From assembly GCF_001939735.1 (NCBI RefSeq), contig NZ_MJIL01000097.1, positions 30,835 through 94,834 of the forward strand: a stretch of 64,000 nucleotides of DNA, given 5' to 3'. Of this stretch, positions 35,494 through 44,595 are shown piece after piece. The position numbers and the translations under genes were made by a program. Under the pieces are notes generated by a model, which did not search any database, was not told the DNA's origin, and worked only from the letters and a program-made list of their open reading frames with translations. This DNA comes from Photobacterium proteolyticum. Lineage in GTDB: Bacteria > Pseudomonadota > Gammaproteobacteria > Enterobacterales > Vibrionaceae. The stretch's first letter is position 1, and each line of letters starts with the position of its first letter.

Positions 35494-35886
35494 ATGCACT
35501 GTTCCAAGCCTTTTCCTGGACAAGCAGACCAGATGTTCAAAGACAAGTTTTGCAAGTGGCCCAAGCTTATGCGTGCCTTGGTGATCATTAGCTTATTTCC
35601 ACCCGCTGCTGCCTTGTTTATGGTTACCCGACAACTGGCACCAATAGACGCACTTGATGACACCCTGTCGCTAACGATTGGCTTTAATGTCATATTGCTG
35701 CTTTGGGGCATATTGCTGAAAATACGCTCCAGAAAATACTGGTACCGCAACTACCATATAGGTAAAACGATGGCCTTGGCTGTCATGCCGCTTATCGCAT
35801 CCGGCTATATATTGTTACAACAGCCTGAAGTGCCGAGTATGGCAAAACAGCAAAAGAGCCAAACTGTTTACATTTCACTCAACTAG
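35494..35886 (+). CDS. Membrane protein, unknown (130 aa)
   Basis: 130 residues with about three hydrophobic helices (residues roughly 27-45, 57-75 and 90-108) separated by basic loops (KIRSRKYWYRNYHIGK). Two Cys residues lie near the N terminus. AGGAGG 8 bases upstream of the ATG is a strong ribosome binding site, so translation is likely. I recognise no family. Monocistronic. Confidence 0.65.
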   Translation: MHCSKPFPGQADQMFKDKFCKWPKLMRALVIISLFPPAAALFMVTRQLAPIDALDDTLSLTIGFNVILLLWGILLKIRSRKYWYRNYHIGKTMALAVMPLIASGYILLQQPEVPSMAKQQKSQTVYISLN

Positions 35887-36049
35887 TCGAAATTAAAGAT
35901 TTTTCCCTAGTTTTTTGAAATTAATTTGCCCTTTATTCGGTCTCTGTCTCATACCAATCTCGTATTTTGTTTGATCATTGCATCTACCAGATTGATATAC
36001 TCGTTGTAGCATAAAGTTATAACCAGACAGGCATTATTAAGGGGCTCAT

Positions 36050-36655
36050 GTGCGTATTCCAGCCAAACAACACTATTCTTTACTTATCAAGCCATTGCTT
36101 TGGCTACAGAAACGCCACTACGGTAATGTACTAAACCCCGCTCTGCTTTGGGGACGCCGCCCTACTCTATTCTGGCTTGTGGCTGGCTTTTTTGGCTACC
36201 TGGACCGAAAATCATCACCTGTGACCCCAGTTACGCGTTCTTTGGTCTGCGTGCGGGTGTCGCAACTCAATAACTGCGAATTTTGCGTCGATGCCAATGG
36301 CATGAAGTTAGCCGAACGTTGCGACTCTGTCGAAAAAATCAAATCACTCGCCAACTGGCAAGCCAGTGATCTTTTCGAACAGCAGGAACGTGCCGTGCTC
36401 GCCTATGTGGAAGCCATTACCATCACAGGCCAACGTGTTGATGAAGAAATGATCGCACAGCTGAAACAATGGTATGACGATGATGCCATTGTCGAACTCA
36501 CCGCCTTGATTTCATTCCAGAACCTGTCTGCAAAATTTAACACAGCCCTTGATGTACCGAAGCAGGATTTTTGCCATCTTCCTATTCAGCCAGACGATAT
36601 TCAGCTGCCAACAGAAGAGCCTATAGCCTCTCCTTCGGACGACGATAAAAGGTAA
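36050..36655 (+). CDS. ynjA: AhpD/carboxymuconolactone-decarboxylase-like protein, YnjA type
   Basis: 201-residue member of the AhpD-like/CMD superfamily. The redox motif NNCEFCVDANG (C-x-x-C with a downstream Asp/Asn where AhpD has His) is near residues 81-91. The start is GTG, with AAGGGG 5 bases upstream; the overlapping ATG is in another frame. It opens an operon whose order (ynjA, membrane/oxidoreductase fusion, ynjB, ynjC, ynjD, ynjF) mirrors the E. coli ydjX-ynjF region. A peroxidase or redox role is inferred from the family only. Confidence 0.78.
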   Translation: MRIPAKQHYSLLIKPLLWLQKRHYGNVLNPALLWGRRPTLFWLVAGFFGYLDRKSSPVTPVTRSLVCVRVSQLNNCEFCVDANGMKLAERCDSVEKIKSLANWQASDLFEQQERAVLAYVEAITITGQRVDEEMIAQLKQWYDDDAIVELTALISFQNLSAKFNTALDVPKQDFCHLPIQPDDIQLPTEEPIASPSDDDKR

Positions 36656-36659
36656 AGTC

Positions 36660-38882
36660 ATGGATAGAAAAAAACTCCTGTTACTTGCTGCAATAGGCAG
36701 CCTTGTTGGCCTATGGTTTGTTCTCGATCTGGGACAGTACTTCACGCTTGAACAGGCTAAGGCTCAGCAAGTTGCACTGCAAGACACCATAGCCCAGCAG
36801 CCGCTTTTATCAAGCTCTGTCTATTTTGTCCTGTACGTGATTGTTACAGCCCTCTCGCTGCCGGGAGCAGCTATTATGACGCTGCTAGGGGCGGCCTTAT
36901 TTGGGTTCTGGTGGAGCCTGCTGCTGGTTTCCTTTGCCAGTACGATTGGTGCAACCCTGGCTTTCCTGTTCAGCCGCTTTATTTTACGCGACTGGGTCCA
37001 GAGTAAGTTTGGCCACCGTCTGGCACCGATTAACGCAGGGATTGCCAAAGACGGCCCTATTTACCTATTTACCTTACGCCTGATCCCGGTATTTCCTTTT
37101 TTCGTGGTCAACCTGCTCATGGGTTTAACCCCAATCAGTACCCGCATGTTCTACCTCGTCAGTCAGGTCGGGATGCTGGCAGGAACCATGGTATATATCA
37201 ATGCAGGTACCCAACTTGGTGAAATTGAATCGCTCAGCGGCATCATTTCGGCACCGGTACTGATTTCACTGGCATTGCTTGGGCTCTTCCCGTTAGTGGC
37301 CAAATTCGTTATCAACCAGATCAACCAACGCCGTGTCTATGCCAACTGGCAGCGTCCTTCGCAATTCGATCAAAATATGGTCGTGATCGGTGCAGGTGCA
37401 GGCGGATTGGTCAGCTCCTATATCGCAGCTGCGGTAAAAGCCAGAGTAACACTGATCGAACGGCATAAGATGGGAGGTGACTGCCTCAACACGGGTTGTG
37501 TTCCTTCTAAGGCGATCATTCGTGCCGCCCATACTATGGCCGAAATATCCCGTGCCAACGAGTTTGGTATTTCAACAGGAAAGCCTGACGTTAATTTCGA
37601 AAAGGTAATGGCACGGGTACACAAGGTGATTGCCAAGATCGAACCCCATGATTCGATAGAGCGCTACTCCAAACTCGGTGTCAACTGCATTGAAGGCGAT
37701 GCCAAAATCCTCTCGCCTTGGGAAGTAGAAGTAAACGGGAAACGTATTACGACAAGAAATATCGTTATCGCTACTGGCGCACGTCCGCTGGTACCGAATA
37801 TTCCGGGAATTGATACGGTCAACTATCTGACCTCTGACTCCATCTGGTCGCTTAAAGCGCAACCGAAGCGCCTGCTGGTACTCGGAGGCGGCCCTATAGG
37901 CTGTGAACTGGCACAAAGTTTCAGCCGCCTGGGCAGCGAGGTCACCTTGGTAGAAATGGCTGATCAGCTCTTGATCCGTGAAGATAACGACGCAGCGGAG
38001 CTGGTTAAGCAAAGCCTGCACAATGACGGCGTTGATATCAAACTTGGCCACCGTGCAATGCGCTTTGAATCTGTCACCGAGCAAGACGGGAACATGGTTC
38101 AGCGAGCGTACCTTGATTTCAACGATGAAAAGCAACAAGTTGTTGTCGAGTTCGATACCGTCATGCTGGCACTCGGCCGTATCGCCAATGTACAAGGGTT
38201 TGGTCTTGAAGAACTCGGCATAACCACAACTGATCGTGGTACTGTGCAGGTGAATGAGTACTTACAAACCGAATACCCAAACATCTATGCTGTCGGTGAT
38301 GTTGCCGGTCCGTTCCAGCTCACCCATGCTGCAGCGCACCAGGCATGGTATGCCGCTGTCAACGGGCTGTTCGGCCAGTTCAAAAAATTCAAGGCGGACT
38401 ACTCTGTCCTACCGGCGGCGACCTACACCTCACCGGAAGTTGCCCGAGTAGGAATAAACGAAAAAGAAGCCGAAGCACAAGGTATTGATTATGAAGTCGT
38501 TACTTATGGAATTGATGATCTTGACCGCGCCATCACAGATGGAGAAGATCATGGCTTTATTAAAGTGATTACGCCGAAAGGAAAGGATAAAATCCTTGGC
38601 GCAACCGTTGTTGGAAACAATGCTGGTGAGCTACTTGCCGAGTTTACCCTTGCTATGCGTCACGGACTAGGACTGAACAAAATACTGGGAACAGTTCACC
38701 CCTACCCGACCATGAGCGAAGCGGCCAAATATACTGCAGGCGTCTGGAAACAAGCCAATGCACCAAAAGGTCTGCTTGCCTGGGTTGAGAAATACCACGG
38801 CTGGATGCGCAAGGAGAATAGCGAAAAGCAGCCAGATTCCGAGACAGCCAATTCCGTATTAAAAGAAGAAAGGGATAGTTAA
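36660..38882 (+). CDS. Fusion of VTT/DedA-like membrane domain and FAD disulfide oxidoreductase
   Basis: 740-residue bifunctional protein. Residues 1 to about 225 are a TVP38/TMEM64 (VTT, SNARE-associated) membrane domain with [10 protein letters not shown] and [16 protein letters not shown]. Residues about 238-720 are a class I pyridine-nucleotide disulfide oxidoreductase like mercuric reductase or lipoamide dehydrogenase: FAD site GAGAGGLVS, redox-active [17 protein letters not shown] site [12 protein letters not shown], second FAD motif IYAVGDV, and the C-terminal HPYPTMSE with catalytic His. In E. coli the homologous membrane proteins YdjX and YdjZ are separate. No Hg-binding HMA domain or C-terminal Cys pair is present, so mercury reduction is unlikely. 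It ends four bases before ynjB. Confidence 0.9.
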   Translation: MDRKKLLLLAAIGSLVGLWFVLDLGQYFTLEQAKAQQVALQDTIAQQPLLSSSVYFVLYVIVTALSLPGAAIMTLLGAALFGFWWSLLLVSFASTIGATLAFLFSRFILRDWVQSKFGHRLAPINAGIAKDGPIYLFTLRLIPVFPFFVVNLLMGLTPISTRMFYLVSQVGMLAGTMVYINAGTQLGEIESLSGIISAPVLISLALLGLFPLVAKFVINQINQRRVYANWQRPSQFDQNMVVIGAGAGGLVSSYIAAAVKARVTLIERHKMGGDCLNTGCVPSKAIIRAAHTMAEISRANEFGISTGKPDVNFEKVMARVHKVIAKIEPHDSIERYSKLGVNCIEGDAKILSPWEVEVNGKRITTRNIVIATGARPLVPNIPGIDTVNYLTSDSIWSLKAQPKRLLVLGGGPIGCELAQSFSRLGSEVTLVEMADQLLIREDNDAAELVKQSLHNDGVDIKLGHRAMRFESVTEQDGNMVQRAYLDFNDEKQQVVVEFDTVMLALGRIANVQGFGLEELGITTTDRGTVQVNEYLQTEYPNIYAVGDVAGPFQLTHAAAHQAWYAAVNGLFGQFKKFKADYSVLPAATYTSPEVARVGINEKEAEAQGIDYEVVTYGIDDLDRAITDGEDHGFIKVITPKGKDKILGATVVGNNAGELLAEFTLAMRHGLGLNKILGTVHPYPTMSEAAKYTAGVWKQANAPKGLLAWVEKYHGWMRKENSEKQPDSETANSVLKEERDS

Positions 38883-38886
38883 TCAT

Positions 38887-40065
38887 ATGAAGAAATTACT
38901 GTTGGGTGCAGCCATTTCGCTTGCTACCAGCTTGATACCGGCCCAAGCCTCTACCGAGGCTGCCAGCGACACGTGGCAGCAAACCGTCGCTAAAGCCCAG
39001 GGACAAACAGTTTATTTTAATGCCTGGGGAGGCAGCCAGGAAATCAACGACTATCTGCGCTGGGCCGGGCGTCAGCTCCAGACCCAATACGGTGTGACGC
39101 TAAAGCATGTCAAAGTGGCCGACATCGCCGAGACAACCCAGCGGCTGTTGGCAGAAAAAACAGCCGGCAAAAACGGCGGCGGCAGTGTCGATATGGTTTG
39201 GATCAATGGTGAGAACTTCCGCTCAATGAAGCAAAGTGGCCTTCTGTACGGTCCGTTTACCAAGCAGTTGCCTAATTGGGAATACGTCGATAAGTCTCTG
39301 CCGATAGACGAAGATTTCACCGAACCAACCGACGGTCTCGAAGCGCCTTGGGGGGTAGGTCAGCTTGTCTTCATTCATGACAAGCAAACACTGAATAATC
39401 CCCCGCAAAACTTCAGCGAGTTGCTAAGTTTGGCAAAAGCGTTCCCGGGCAAGGTCAGTTACCCGCAGCCGCCGGAGTTTCACGGTAGTAGCTTCCTCAA
39501 AGCGGCCCTGATTGAACTGACTGACAACAAAGAAGCCTTATACCAGCCGCTTGACAGCGAGAAGGACAAAGCCAAGTTTGACCAGGTTACGGCTCCGCTG
39601 TGGCAATATCTGGATCAGCTTCACCCGGTATCCTGGCAGCAAGGAAAACGCTTCCCGTCCGGTACCAGCGAAACCATCCAGTTACTGGATGACAAGCAGC
39701 TGTTACTGGCAATTACCTTTAACCCCAATGCTGCGCGGGCTGCCATTGAGCACGGTAATCTGGTCGAAACCGCTCAAACCTATGCCTTCAACCAAGGTGC
39801 ATTGTCAAATATTCACTTTTTGGCCGTTCCCTGGAATGCCTCGGCTAAAGAAGGGGCTCTGGTTGCGATTAACTTCCTGATGAGTCCGGAAGCGCAAGCT
39901 CGCAAGGCTGACTCCTCAATTTGGGGCGATCCGTCTGTTCTGAAGCACAGTGCGCTAGCCGAAGGGGGCGCTCAGGGTTTCTCGCTGTTTAAATCTATAC
40001 CGGAGCCTCACCCAAGCTGGCTGACTGCGCTGGAACTCGAGTGGCAAAAACGCTACGGTAGCTAA
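38887..40065 (+). CDS. ynjB: ABC transporter periplasmic binding protein YnjB
   Basis: 392-residue periplasmic solute-binding protein with a Sec signal cleaved near AQA at residue 21. The mature N terminus has the family motif VYFNAWGGS followed by INDYLRW, and the conserved block [10 protein letters not shown]. It matches the YnjB family, a class II binding protein of unknown substrate related to iron and spermidine/putrescine binders. It is encoded just before the permease and ATPase and followed by a 12-bp hairpin that would favour its expression over the permease. Confidence 0.87.
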   Translation: MKKLLLGAAISLATSLIPAQASTEAASDTWQQTVAKAQGQTVYFNAWGGSQEINDYLRWAGRQLQTQYGVTLKHVKVADIAETTQRLLAEKTAGKNGGGSVDMVWINGENFRSMKQSGLLYGPFTKQLPNWEYVDKSLPIDEDFTEPTDGLEAPWGVGQLVFIHDKQTLNNPPQNFSELLSLAKAFPGKVSYPQPPEFHGSSFLKAALIELTDNKEALYQPLDSEKDKAKFDQVTAPLWQYLDQLHPVSWQQGKRFPSGTSETIQLLDDKQLLLAITFNPNAARAAIEHGNLVETAQTYAFNQGALSNIHFLAVPWNASAKEGALVAINFLMSPEAQARKADSSIWGDPSVLKHSALAEGGAQGFSLFKSIPEPHPSWLTALELEWQKRYGS

Positions 40066-40071
40066 AACTGT

Positions 40072-40108
40072 ATGGGTATTGGCCTTAAACAACGGAGCCA
40101 ATACCCAT
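40072..40108 (+). other. Intercistronic hairpin between ynjB and ynjC
   Basis: ATGGGTATTGGC (40072-40083) is perfectly complementary to GCCAATACCCAT (40097-40108), a 12-bp stem with a 13-base loop. There is no U-tract. It lies between the binding-protein and permease genes, as in other ABC operons where such hairpins protect the upstream message. Confidence 0.8.
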
Positions 40109-40122
40109 TCATTAGGTTGTTT

Positions 40123-41853
40123 ATGATTCGTTTGCTATACCTTTTCACCCTTGCTCTCTGCGCGCTGCCATTCGTACCCGGGGTACTAGGTATTTTAATT
40201 CCCGCCTTTTCCTGGCTTCCGCCTTTAGGACTAACCACCCCTAATCTGTCTGCTTTTGATGCAGTTATCCAATGGCCGGCTCTAACACAGTCCCTTTGGC
40301 TAACACTGTTTACGGGCCTTGGCAGTACCGGACTGGCGGTTCTGTTTTGCTTTCTGATCCTTCGCCAATACTGGAATAGCCCTCACTGGCAACGGGTGGA
40401 ACATTCTCTATCTCCCATGCTGGCGATGCCTCATGTCGCCTTTGCCATCGGTTTTGCATTTACTTTTGCCCCTGCAGGCTGGTTCTTCCGATTGCTTGAG
40501 GCCATGGGCCTTGATACCAATGGCTGGTTTAGCTTAATCAAAGACGAGTATGGCATTGGCCTCCTGCTGGCCCTTGCCATCAAGGAAACCCCGTTCCTTT
40601 TGTTGATGAGCATTTCTGTCCTTCAGCAAATTAAGGTCAACCGCCTGACCGCTGTTGCGTCCGGATTGGGATATAGCCATAAGGAAAGCTGGCTAAAGGT
40701 TATTTTGCCCCAGTGGCTGCCGGGCATGCGACTGCCGATTTTTGCCGTCGCGGCGTACGGTATTTCGGTTGTCGATGTGGCACTTATTTTAGGGCCGGCC
40801 AGACCGCCTACCTTCTCGGTACTGGTGTGGCAGTGGTTCAATGAACCTGAACTGACATTGCTTCCGCGAGCCGCAGTCGGCGCTATCGTTTTATTGGGCC
40901 TTGCCCTGCTGACACTCGGGTTCATCCGTTTGGCAGAGTGGCTCCTGCTACAACGATGCCGCCAATGGCAAATCGACCGTCCACGCCAATCAAAAGAGAT
41001 TCGCCGCAATTTGCACCTGCCCCATCCTAAGCTGCGCTTTCCAAGCTATGCGCCGTTTGTTCTGATCCCTGTTCTGGTGATTCCGGTATTAGTACTCTGG
41101 TCTTTTGCCCATCGCTGGCGGTTTCCTGACTTATTGCCGAGCCGGTATAGTCTTCGCTTCTGGCAGCAGGAGTCTCTGTCACTAGTCGAGCTTGCTGCCA
41201 ACAGTCTCAGTCTGGCGTTGGTGAGTAGTCTTTGTGCCCTGGTTTTGGCTATTGCCTGCCTTGAGTACCGCCAACAATACCAGCGGGCAATACCGAGCTG
41301 GCTTATTGCGCTTCCTATGGTACTTCCTCAGTTATCGCTGCTATTTGGTATTCAAATAACAACCTATTTAATTCCCGGCCAGTGGTATTGGCTCTGGGTC
41401 GCATGGAGTCATCTGTTTTTCGTTTTCCCATACCTGTATCTGGCATTGGATGGTCCATGGCGAAATTACGATATTCGCCTAGATCAATCCGCCCGAAGCC
41501 TGGGCCTTAATGGCTGGCAAACCTGGTGGCGTGTCAAGCGCCCGCTGTTACTGCCGGCGATTTGGCTAGGCCTGGCTGTCGGGGTAAGTGTCAGTCTTGC
41601 CCAATACCTGCCGACCCAAATGCTCGGTGCCGGCCGTATTTCTACCCTCACAACAGAGGCGGTAGCACTTGCCAGCGGACAGGATCGCCGTGTCAGTGCG
41701 ATCTATGGCCTACTGCAGGGAGTATTACCTTTCCTATTCTTTACCTTGGCTATCGCGGCAAGTCGCTACTCTGCCCGCTTTACCCGACGAACTCAGCAAC
41801 AACGGAGAGAACGCCCGGATGATATTATCTGTGGAAAACCTCACTATAAGTAA
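40123..41853 (+). CDS. ynjC: ABC transporter permease YnjC
   Basis: 576-residue permease containing two fused BPD_transp_1 units, each with about six transmembrane helices. EAA-type loops are visible in GLGYSHKESWLKVILPQWLPG and SLGLNGWQTWWRVKRPLLLPA (cores given). The ATG at 40123 is preferred over 40072, because the latter lies inside a perfect 12-bp hairpin and lacks a ribosome binding site while AGG precedes 40123. Its 3' end overlaps ynjD by 35 bases. Substrate unknown. Confidence 0.85.
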   Translation: MIRLLYLFTLALCALPFVPGVLGILIPAFSWLPPLGLTTPNLSAFDAVIQWPALTQSLWLTLFTGLGSTGLAVLFCFLILRQYWNSPHWQRVEHSLSPMLAMPHVAFAIGFAFTFAPAGWFFRLLEAMGLDTNGWFSLIKDEYGIGLLLALAIKETPFLLLMSISVLQQIKVNRLTAVASGLGYSHKESWLKVILPQWLPGMRLPIFAVAAYGISVVDVALILGPARPPTFSVLVWQWFNEPELTLLPRAAVGAIVLLGLALLTLGFIRLAEWLLLQRCRQWQIDRPRQSKEIRRNLHLPHPKLRFPSYAPFVLIPVLVIPVLVLWSFAHRWRFPDLLPSRYSLRFWQQESLSLVELAANSLSLALVSSLCALVLAIACLEYRQQYQRAIPSWLIALPMVLPQLSLLFGIQITTYLIPGQWYWLWVAWSHLFFVFPYLYLALDGPWRNYDIRLDQSARSLGLNGWQTWWRVKRPLLLPAIWLGLAVGVSVSLAQYLPTQMLGAGRISTLTTEAVALASGQDRRVSAIYGLLQGVLPFLFFTLAIAASRYSARFTRRTQQQRRERPDDIICGKPHYK

Positions 41854-42466
41854 TGATGAGCAACACTTGTTTCAGCCAATAAACTTTTCTGTTGAACCGG
41901 GCAGTATTCTCACTTTGATGGGCCCCAGCGGCTGTGGTAAGTCAACTTTACTCAGCGCCATTGCCGGCCACCTGAGCCCGGAATTCGTCCTCAAGGGAAC
42001 GGTTACTCTAGACGGGCAGAGTATGATAGACATGGCGCCCGATCAGCGCCGTATTGGCATTTTGTTCCAGGATGATCTCTTGTTTCCGCATCTCAATATC
42101 TGGGAAAACCTGGCTTTCGGCTTACCCAAAACAATCCGGGGAAATGAGCGCAAGAAAAAAGCACTAGAAACGCTACAACAAATTGGCCTGCCGGAACTGG
42201 CCAATAAGATGCCGACGGAGATATCAGGCGGACAACGGGCCCGTGTTAGCTTAATGCGTATGTTATTATCCAAACCACATGCAGTGTTGCTTGATGAGCC
42301 GTTTAGCAAGCTCGACAAAGCCCTACGCTGCGAGTTCAGAAGTTTTGTCTTCAACCAGATAAGACAACAACAAATCCCCGCGTTGATGGTCACCCATGAC
42401 GATGATGATATACCCGAAGATGGCAGCGTACTTCGCTGGCCATGGACCGACACACCTCAGGACTGA
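41819..42466 (+). CDS. ynjD: ABC transporter ATPase YnjD
   Basis: 215-residue ABC ATPase: Walker A GPSGCGKST, Q-loop in LFQDDLLFPHL, signature ISGGQRAR, Walker B VLLDEPFS and H-loop MVTHDDDD. The length matches E. coli YnjD (217). GGAGAG lies upstream of the chosen ATG inside the ynjC end; longer in-frame starts run through ynjC in another frame. It pairs with YnjB and YnjC. Confidence 0.88.
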   Translation: MILSVENLTISNDEQHLFQPINFSVEPGSILTLMGPSGCGKSTLLSAIAGHLSPEFVLKGTVTLDGQSMIDMAPDQRRIGILFQDDLLFPHLNIWENLAFGLPKTIRGNERKKKALETLQQIGLPELANKMPTEISGGQRARVSLMRMLLSKPHAVLLDEPFSKLDKALRCEFRSFVFNQIRQQQIPALMVTHDDDDIPEDGSVLRWPWTDTPQD

Positions 42467-42477
42467 AGAGAAACACT

Positions 42478-43101
42478 ATGTTAGACCGCTATGCCATCAA
42501 GGTCATTCGATGGCCACTACAAACCTTTTCTGCCCTACCGGACAAACTGGGGATCACGGCCAACCAAATCACCATTGCAGGATTTATTCTCGGCTTGATG
42601 GCGCTGCCTGCTTTAATGATGCAAGAATACTATTGGGCGCTGGCATTTATCCTGCTCAACCGGATCTTTGACGGGCTCGACGGGGCGGTGGCCCGGAGGC
42701 AGGGGATCTCCGATTGCGGCGGTTTTTTAGATATCACCTTTGACTTCCTGTTTTATTCGATGGTGCCGTTCGGATTCGTTCTTGCTAATCCTGAAGCCAA
42801 TGCCGTTGCCGGGGCTTTTTTGATCTTTTCGTTCATCGGAACAGGTTCAAGCTTTCTCGCCTTTGCCATTATGGCTAGCAAACGTAATATCGAAAGCCCT
42901 GTTTATAAACAGAAATCCCTTTACTATATCGGCGGACTGACAGAAGGCACCGAAACCATTGGTTGTTTCGTGCTGTTCTGCCTCCTCCCCCAGCACTTTG
43001 CTGTTATTGCCTGGATATTCGGCACGCTCTGCTGGATCACAACAGCCACTCGAATTTGGGCAGGTTACCAAACACTTAAAGATACACTTCCCAAAGCGTA
43101 G
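42478..43101 (+). CDS. ynjF: CDP-alcohol phosphatidyltransferase family protein YnjF
   Basis: 207-residue integral membrane enzyme with the CDP-alcohol phosphotransferase motif D-x2-D-G-x2-A-R-x8-G-x3-D-x3-D, read here as DGLDGAVARR followed by GGFLDITFD near residues 64-87. About five to six transmembrane helices. The family transfers a phosphoalcohol from or to a CDP-linked lipid, but the acceptor for YnjF is unknown. Last gene of the ydjX-ynjF-like operon. The sulfurtransferase gene ynjE found in E. coli is absent. Confidence 0.87.
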   Translation: MLDRYAIKVIRWPLQTFSALPDKLGITANQITIAGFILGLMALPALMMQEYYWALAFILLNRIFDGLDGAVARRQGISDCGGFLDITFDFLFYSMVPFGFVLANPEANAVAGAFLIFSFIGTGSSFLAFAIMASKRNIESPVYKQKSLYYIGGLTEGTETIGCFVLFCLLPQHFAVIAWIFGTLCWITTATRIWAGYQTLKDTLPKA

Positions 43102-43126
43102 CCCTCGCTCGGCTCAGGTACTCATC

Positions 43127-43148
43127 CAGCCCCGTTTCACCGGGGCTG
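43127..43148 (+). terminator. Hairpin closing the ynj operon
   Basis: CAGCCCCG pairs with CGGGGCTG (8 bp, 6-base loop), 26 bases after ynjF. GC-rich but followed by ATTGG rather than a U-tract. Confidence 0.55.
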
Positions 43149-43314
43149 ATTGGATCCTGCTTAGCGATTGATATTATCGTTCCATGCCACAATAACATAT
43201 GCCTACTGGACAAACTCACCCTATCTGTCACTGATAAAAGCTAAGATTGTACTTGTCTTCGATCTGGATACCGCTACAATCACCGCCTTACTTTGACAAG
43301 CAGGCACCGATACG

Positions 43315-43530
43315 ATGAACCGCAAGAAAAAAATCAACGAAGTACTGAAAAAGAAGCTAAAGAAAAAAAATGCCAAGCTTCATCGCAGCAACAAGCCTCG
43401 CTATATCTCTAAGGCAGAACGCGCAAAGATGGAAGCGGAAGCTGCCCAGCAGCAAGAAGCGATGCCCGAGACACCAGAAGCCCAGCCTCAGTCAACTGAC
43501 AGTGAGCAGGCTGAACCTGCAGATAAATAA
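43315..43530 (+). CDS. Small basic/acidic protein, DUF2986-like
   Basis: 71 residues with a very basic N-terminal half (MNRKKKINEVLKKKLKKKN) then NKPRYISKAERAKMEAEA, and an acidic Pro/Glu/Gln-rich tail. This matches my recollection of the DUF2986 family in Vibrionaceae. The charge pattern suggests nucleic-acid or ribosome association, which is only inference. Confidence 0.72.
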   Translation: MNRKKKINEVLKKKLKKKNAKLHRSNKPRYISKAERAKMEAEAAQQQEAMPETPEAQPQSTDSEQAEPADK

Positions 43531-43587
43531 GGTTCGATTGAAGCTCGCCATCTCGGCAAACTATTTGCAGCGAGCTATTTCCCGTGT

Positions 43588-44490
43588 TTATCTCATCCAT
43601 TCACGGTGAAGCTGCTCGCTATCCCCTAAATATTCCAACAGCCAGTCAATCGCCGGATTCCGGCTTTCCTTATTCCAGGCCAAACAACACGGGCTGGCAG
43701 CAAGTTTGGTTGCCAACTGTTTTTCCACCAGCTCTCCAGCAACAATCCGCGGCAGCGCCATATGCTCAGGTACAACACCAATCCCCAATCCGGCTTTCAA
43801 GCACTGAATAGCACTGTACCAGTTAGGCACCATCAGGCGACGTTGGTTGTCCATCACCCAGGTGATACGTTTAGGCAGCACCCTTGACGTGTCCTCGATA
43901 CAGATACCCGGATATTTCACCAGCTCCTCAGGCTCGATATCATATTCTGCCACCGCCAGAGGGTGATCGGGCGCTACCACAAATTTCCAATTCAGGCTTC
44001 CCATATCCCTGTAATCAAACGAACCACTGACAGGAACTGCTGCGGTTGCACCGATTACCACATCCGCCCTACCGCCAGCCAGTGCATCCCATACACCGTT
44101 ATATACTTCCATCGACAAATGCAGCTCGACGTCAGGAAACTCCCGGTAGAAATCTCGCACCAGGGTATTCACCCGGCTTTCCCTCACCACGGTATCGAGG
44201 GCAACCGACACACTCTGGGACCAGCCATTGGCAACACGCTGGGTTTGAGATTTTATCTGTTCCATCCGTTTTATTAGATCGCGCGCCTCTTCAACAAAGT
44301 ACTCACCGGCAGGTGTTAGCTGTACCTGTCGGTGTAACCTAACAAATAAATCAACAGCAAGACGCTCTTCTATTAGCCTTACCGTGTAACTGATTGCGCT
44401 TGGAACCTTATGCAACTCTTCCGCAGCAGCAGAAAAACTGCCTCTTCTGGCCACAACATCAATAACTTGCAAATCATTGTATGAAAACAT
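43588..44490 (-). CDS. punR: LysR-family regulator PunR
   Basis: 300-residue LysR-type regulator. The winged helix-turn-helix is residues about 1-60 (VVARRGSFSAAAEELHKVPSAISYTV) and the effector domain runs from about 90 to 290. Blocks such as NGVWDAL, IGATAAVPV, DTSRVLPKRITW and WLLEYLGDS match E. coli PunR (YdhB), the activator of the purine nucleoside importer PunC. It is divergent from the punC-like gene, as in E. coli. Confidence 0.86.
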   Translation of the reverse strand: MFSYNDLQVIDVVARRGSFSAAAEELHKVPSAISYTVRLIEERLAVDLFVRLHRQVQLTPAGEYFVEEARDLIKRMEQIKSQTQRVANGWSQSVSVALDTVVRESRVNTLVRDFYREFPDVELHLSMEVYNGVWDALAGGRADVVIGATAAVPVSGSFDYRDMGSLNWKFVVAPDHPLAVAEYDIEPEELVKYPGICIEDTSRVLPKRITWVMDNQRRLMVPNWYSAIQCLKAGLGIGVVPEHMALPRIVAGELVEKQLATKLAASPCCLAWNKESRNPAIDWLLEYLGDSEQLHREWMR

Positions 44491-44530
44491 AACGAATCAA
44501 ATTTTTTGAAAGCAATGTTTAAATATTACC

Positions 44531-44545
44531 GTTTCACAGTGAAAC
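44531..44545. promoter_or_regulatory. 15-bp palindrome, candidate PunR operator
   Basis: GTTTCAC-A-GTGAAAC is a perfect palindrome in the 105-bp region between divergent punR and punC, and it includes a T-N11-A LysR-type box. Confidence 0.55.
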
Positions 44546-44595
44546 AAAGCAAGATTAAACTGGCCGCAAATGTAATACAGATAAAGTCTTCTTTT

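Noticed and set aside
36050-36655. ATG at 36048 as the ynjA start
   Set aside because: It opens a different frame that stops after about 30 codons; the GTG at 36050 is in frame with the CMD-family protein and better spaced from AAGGGG.
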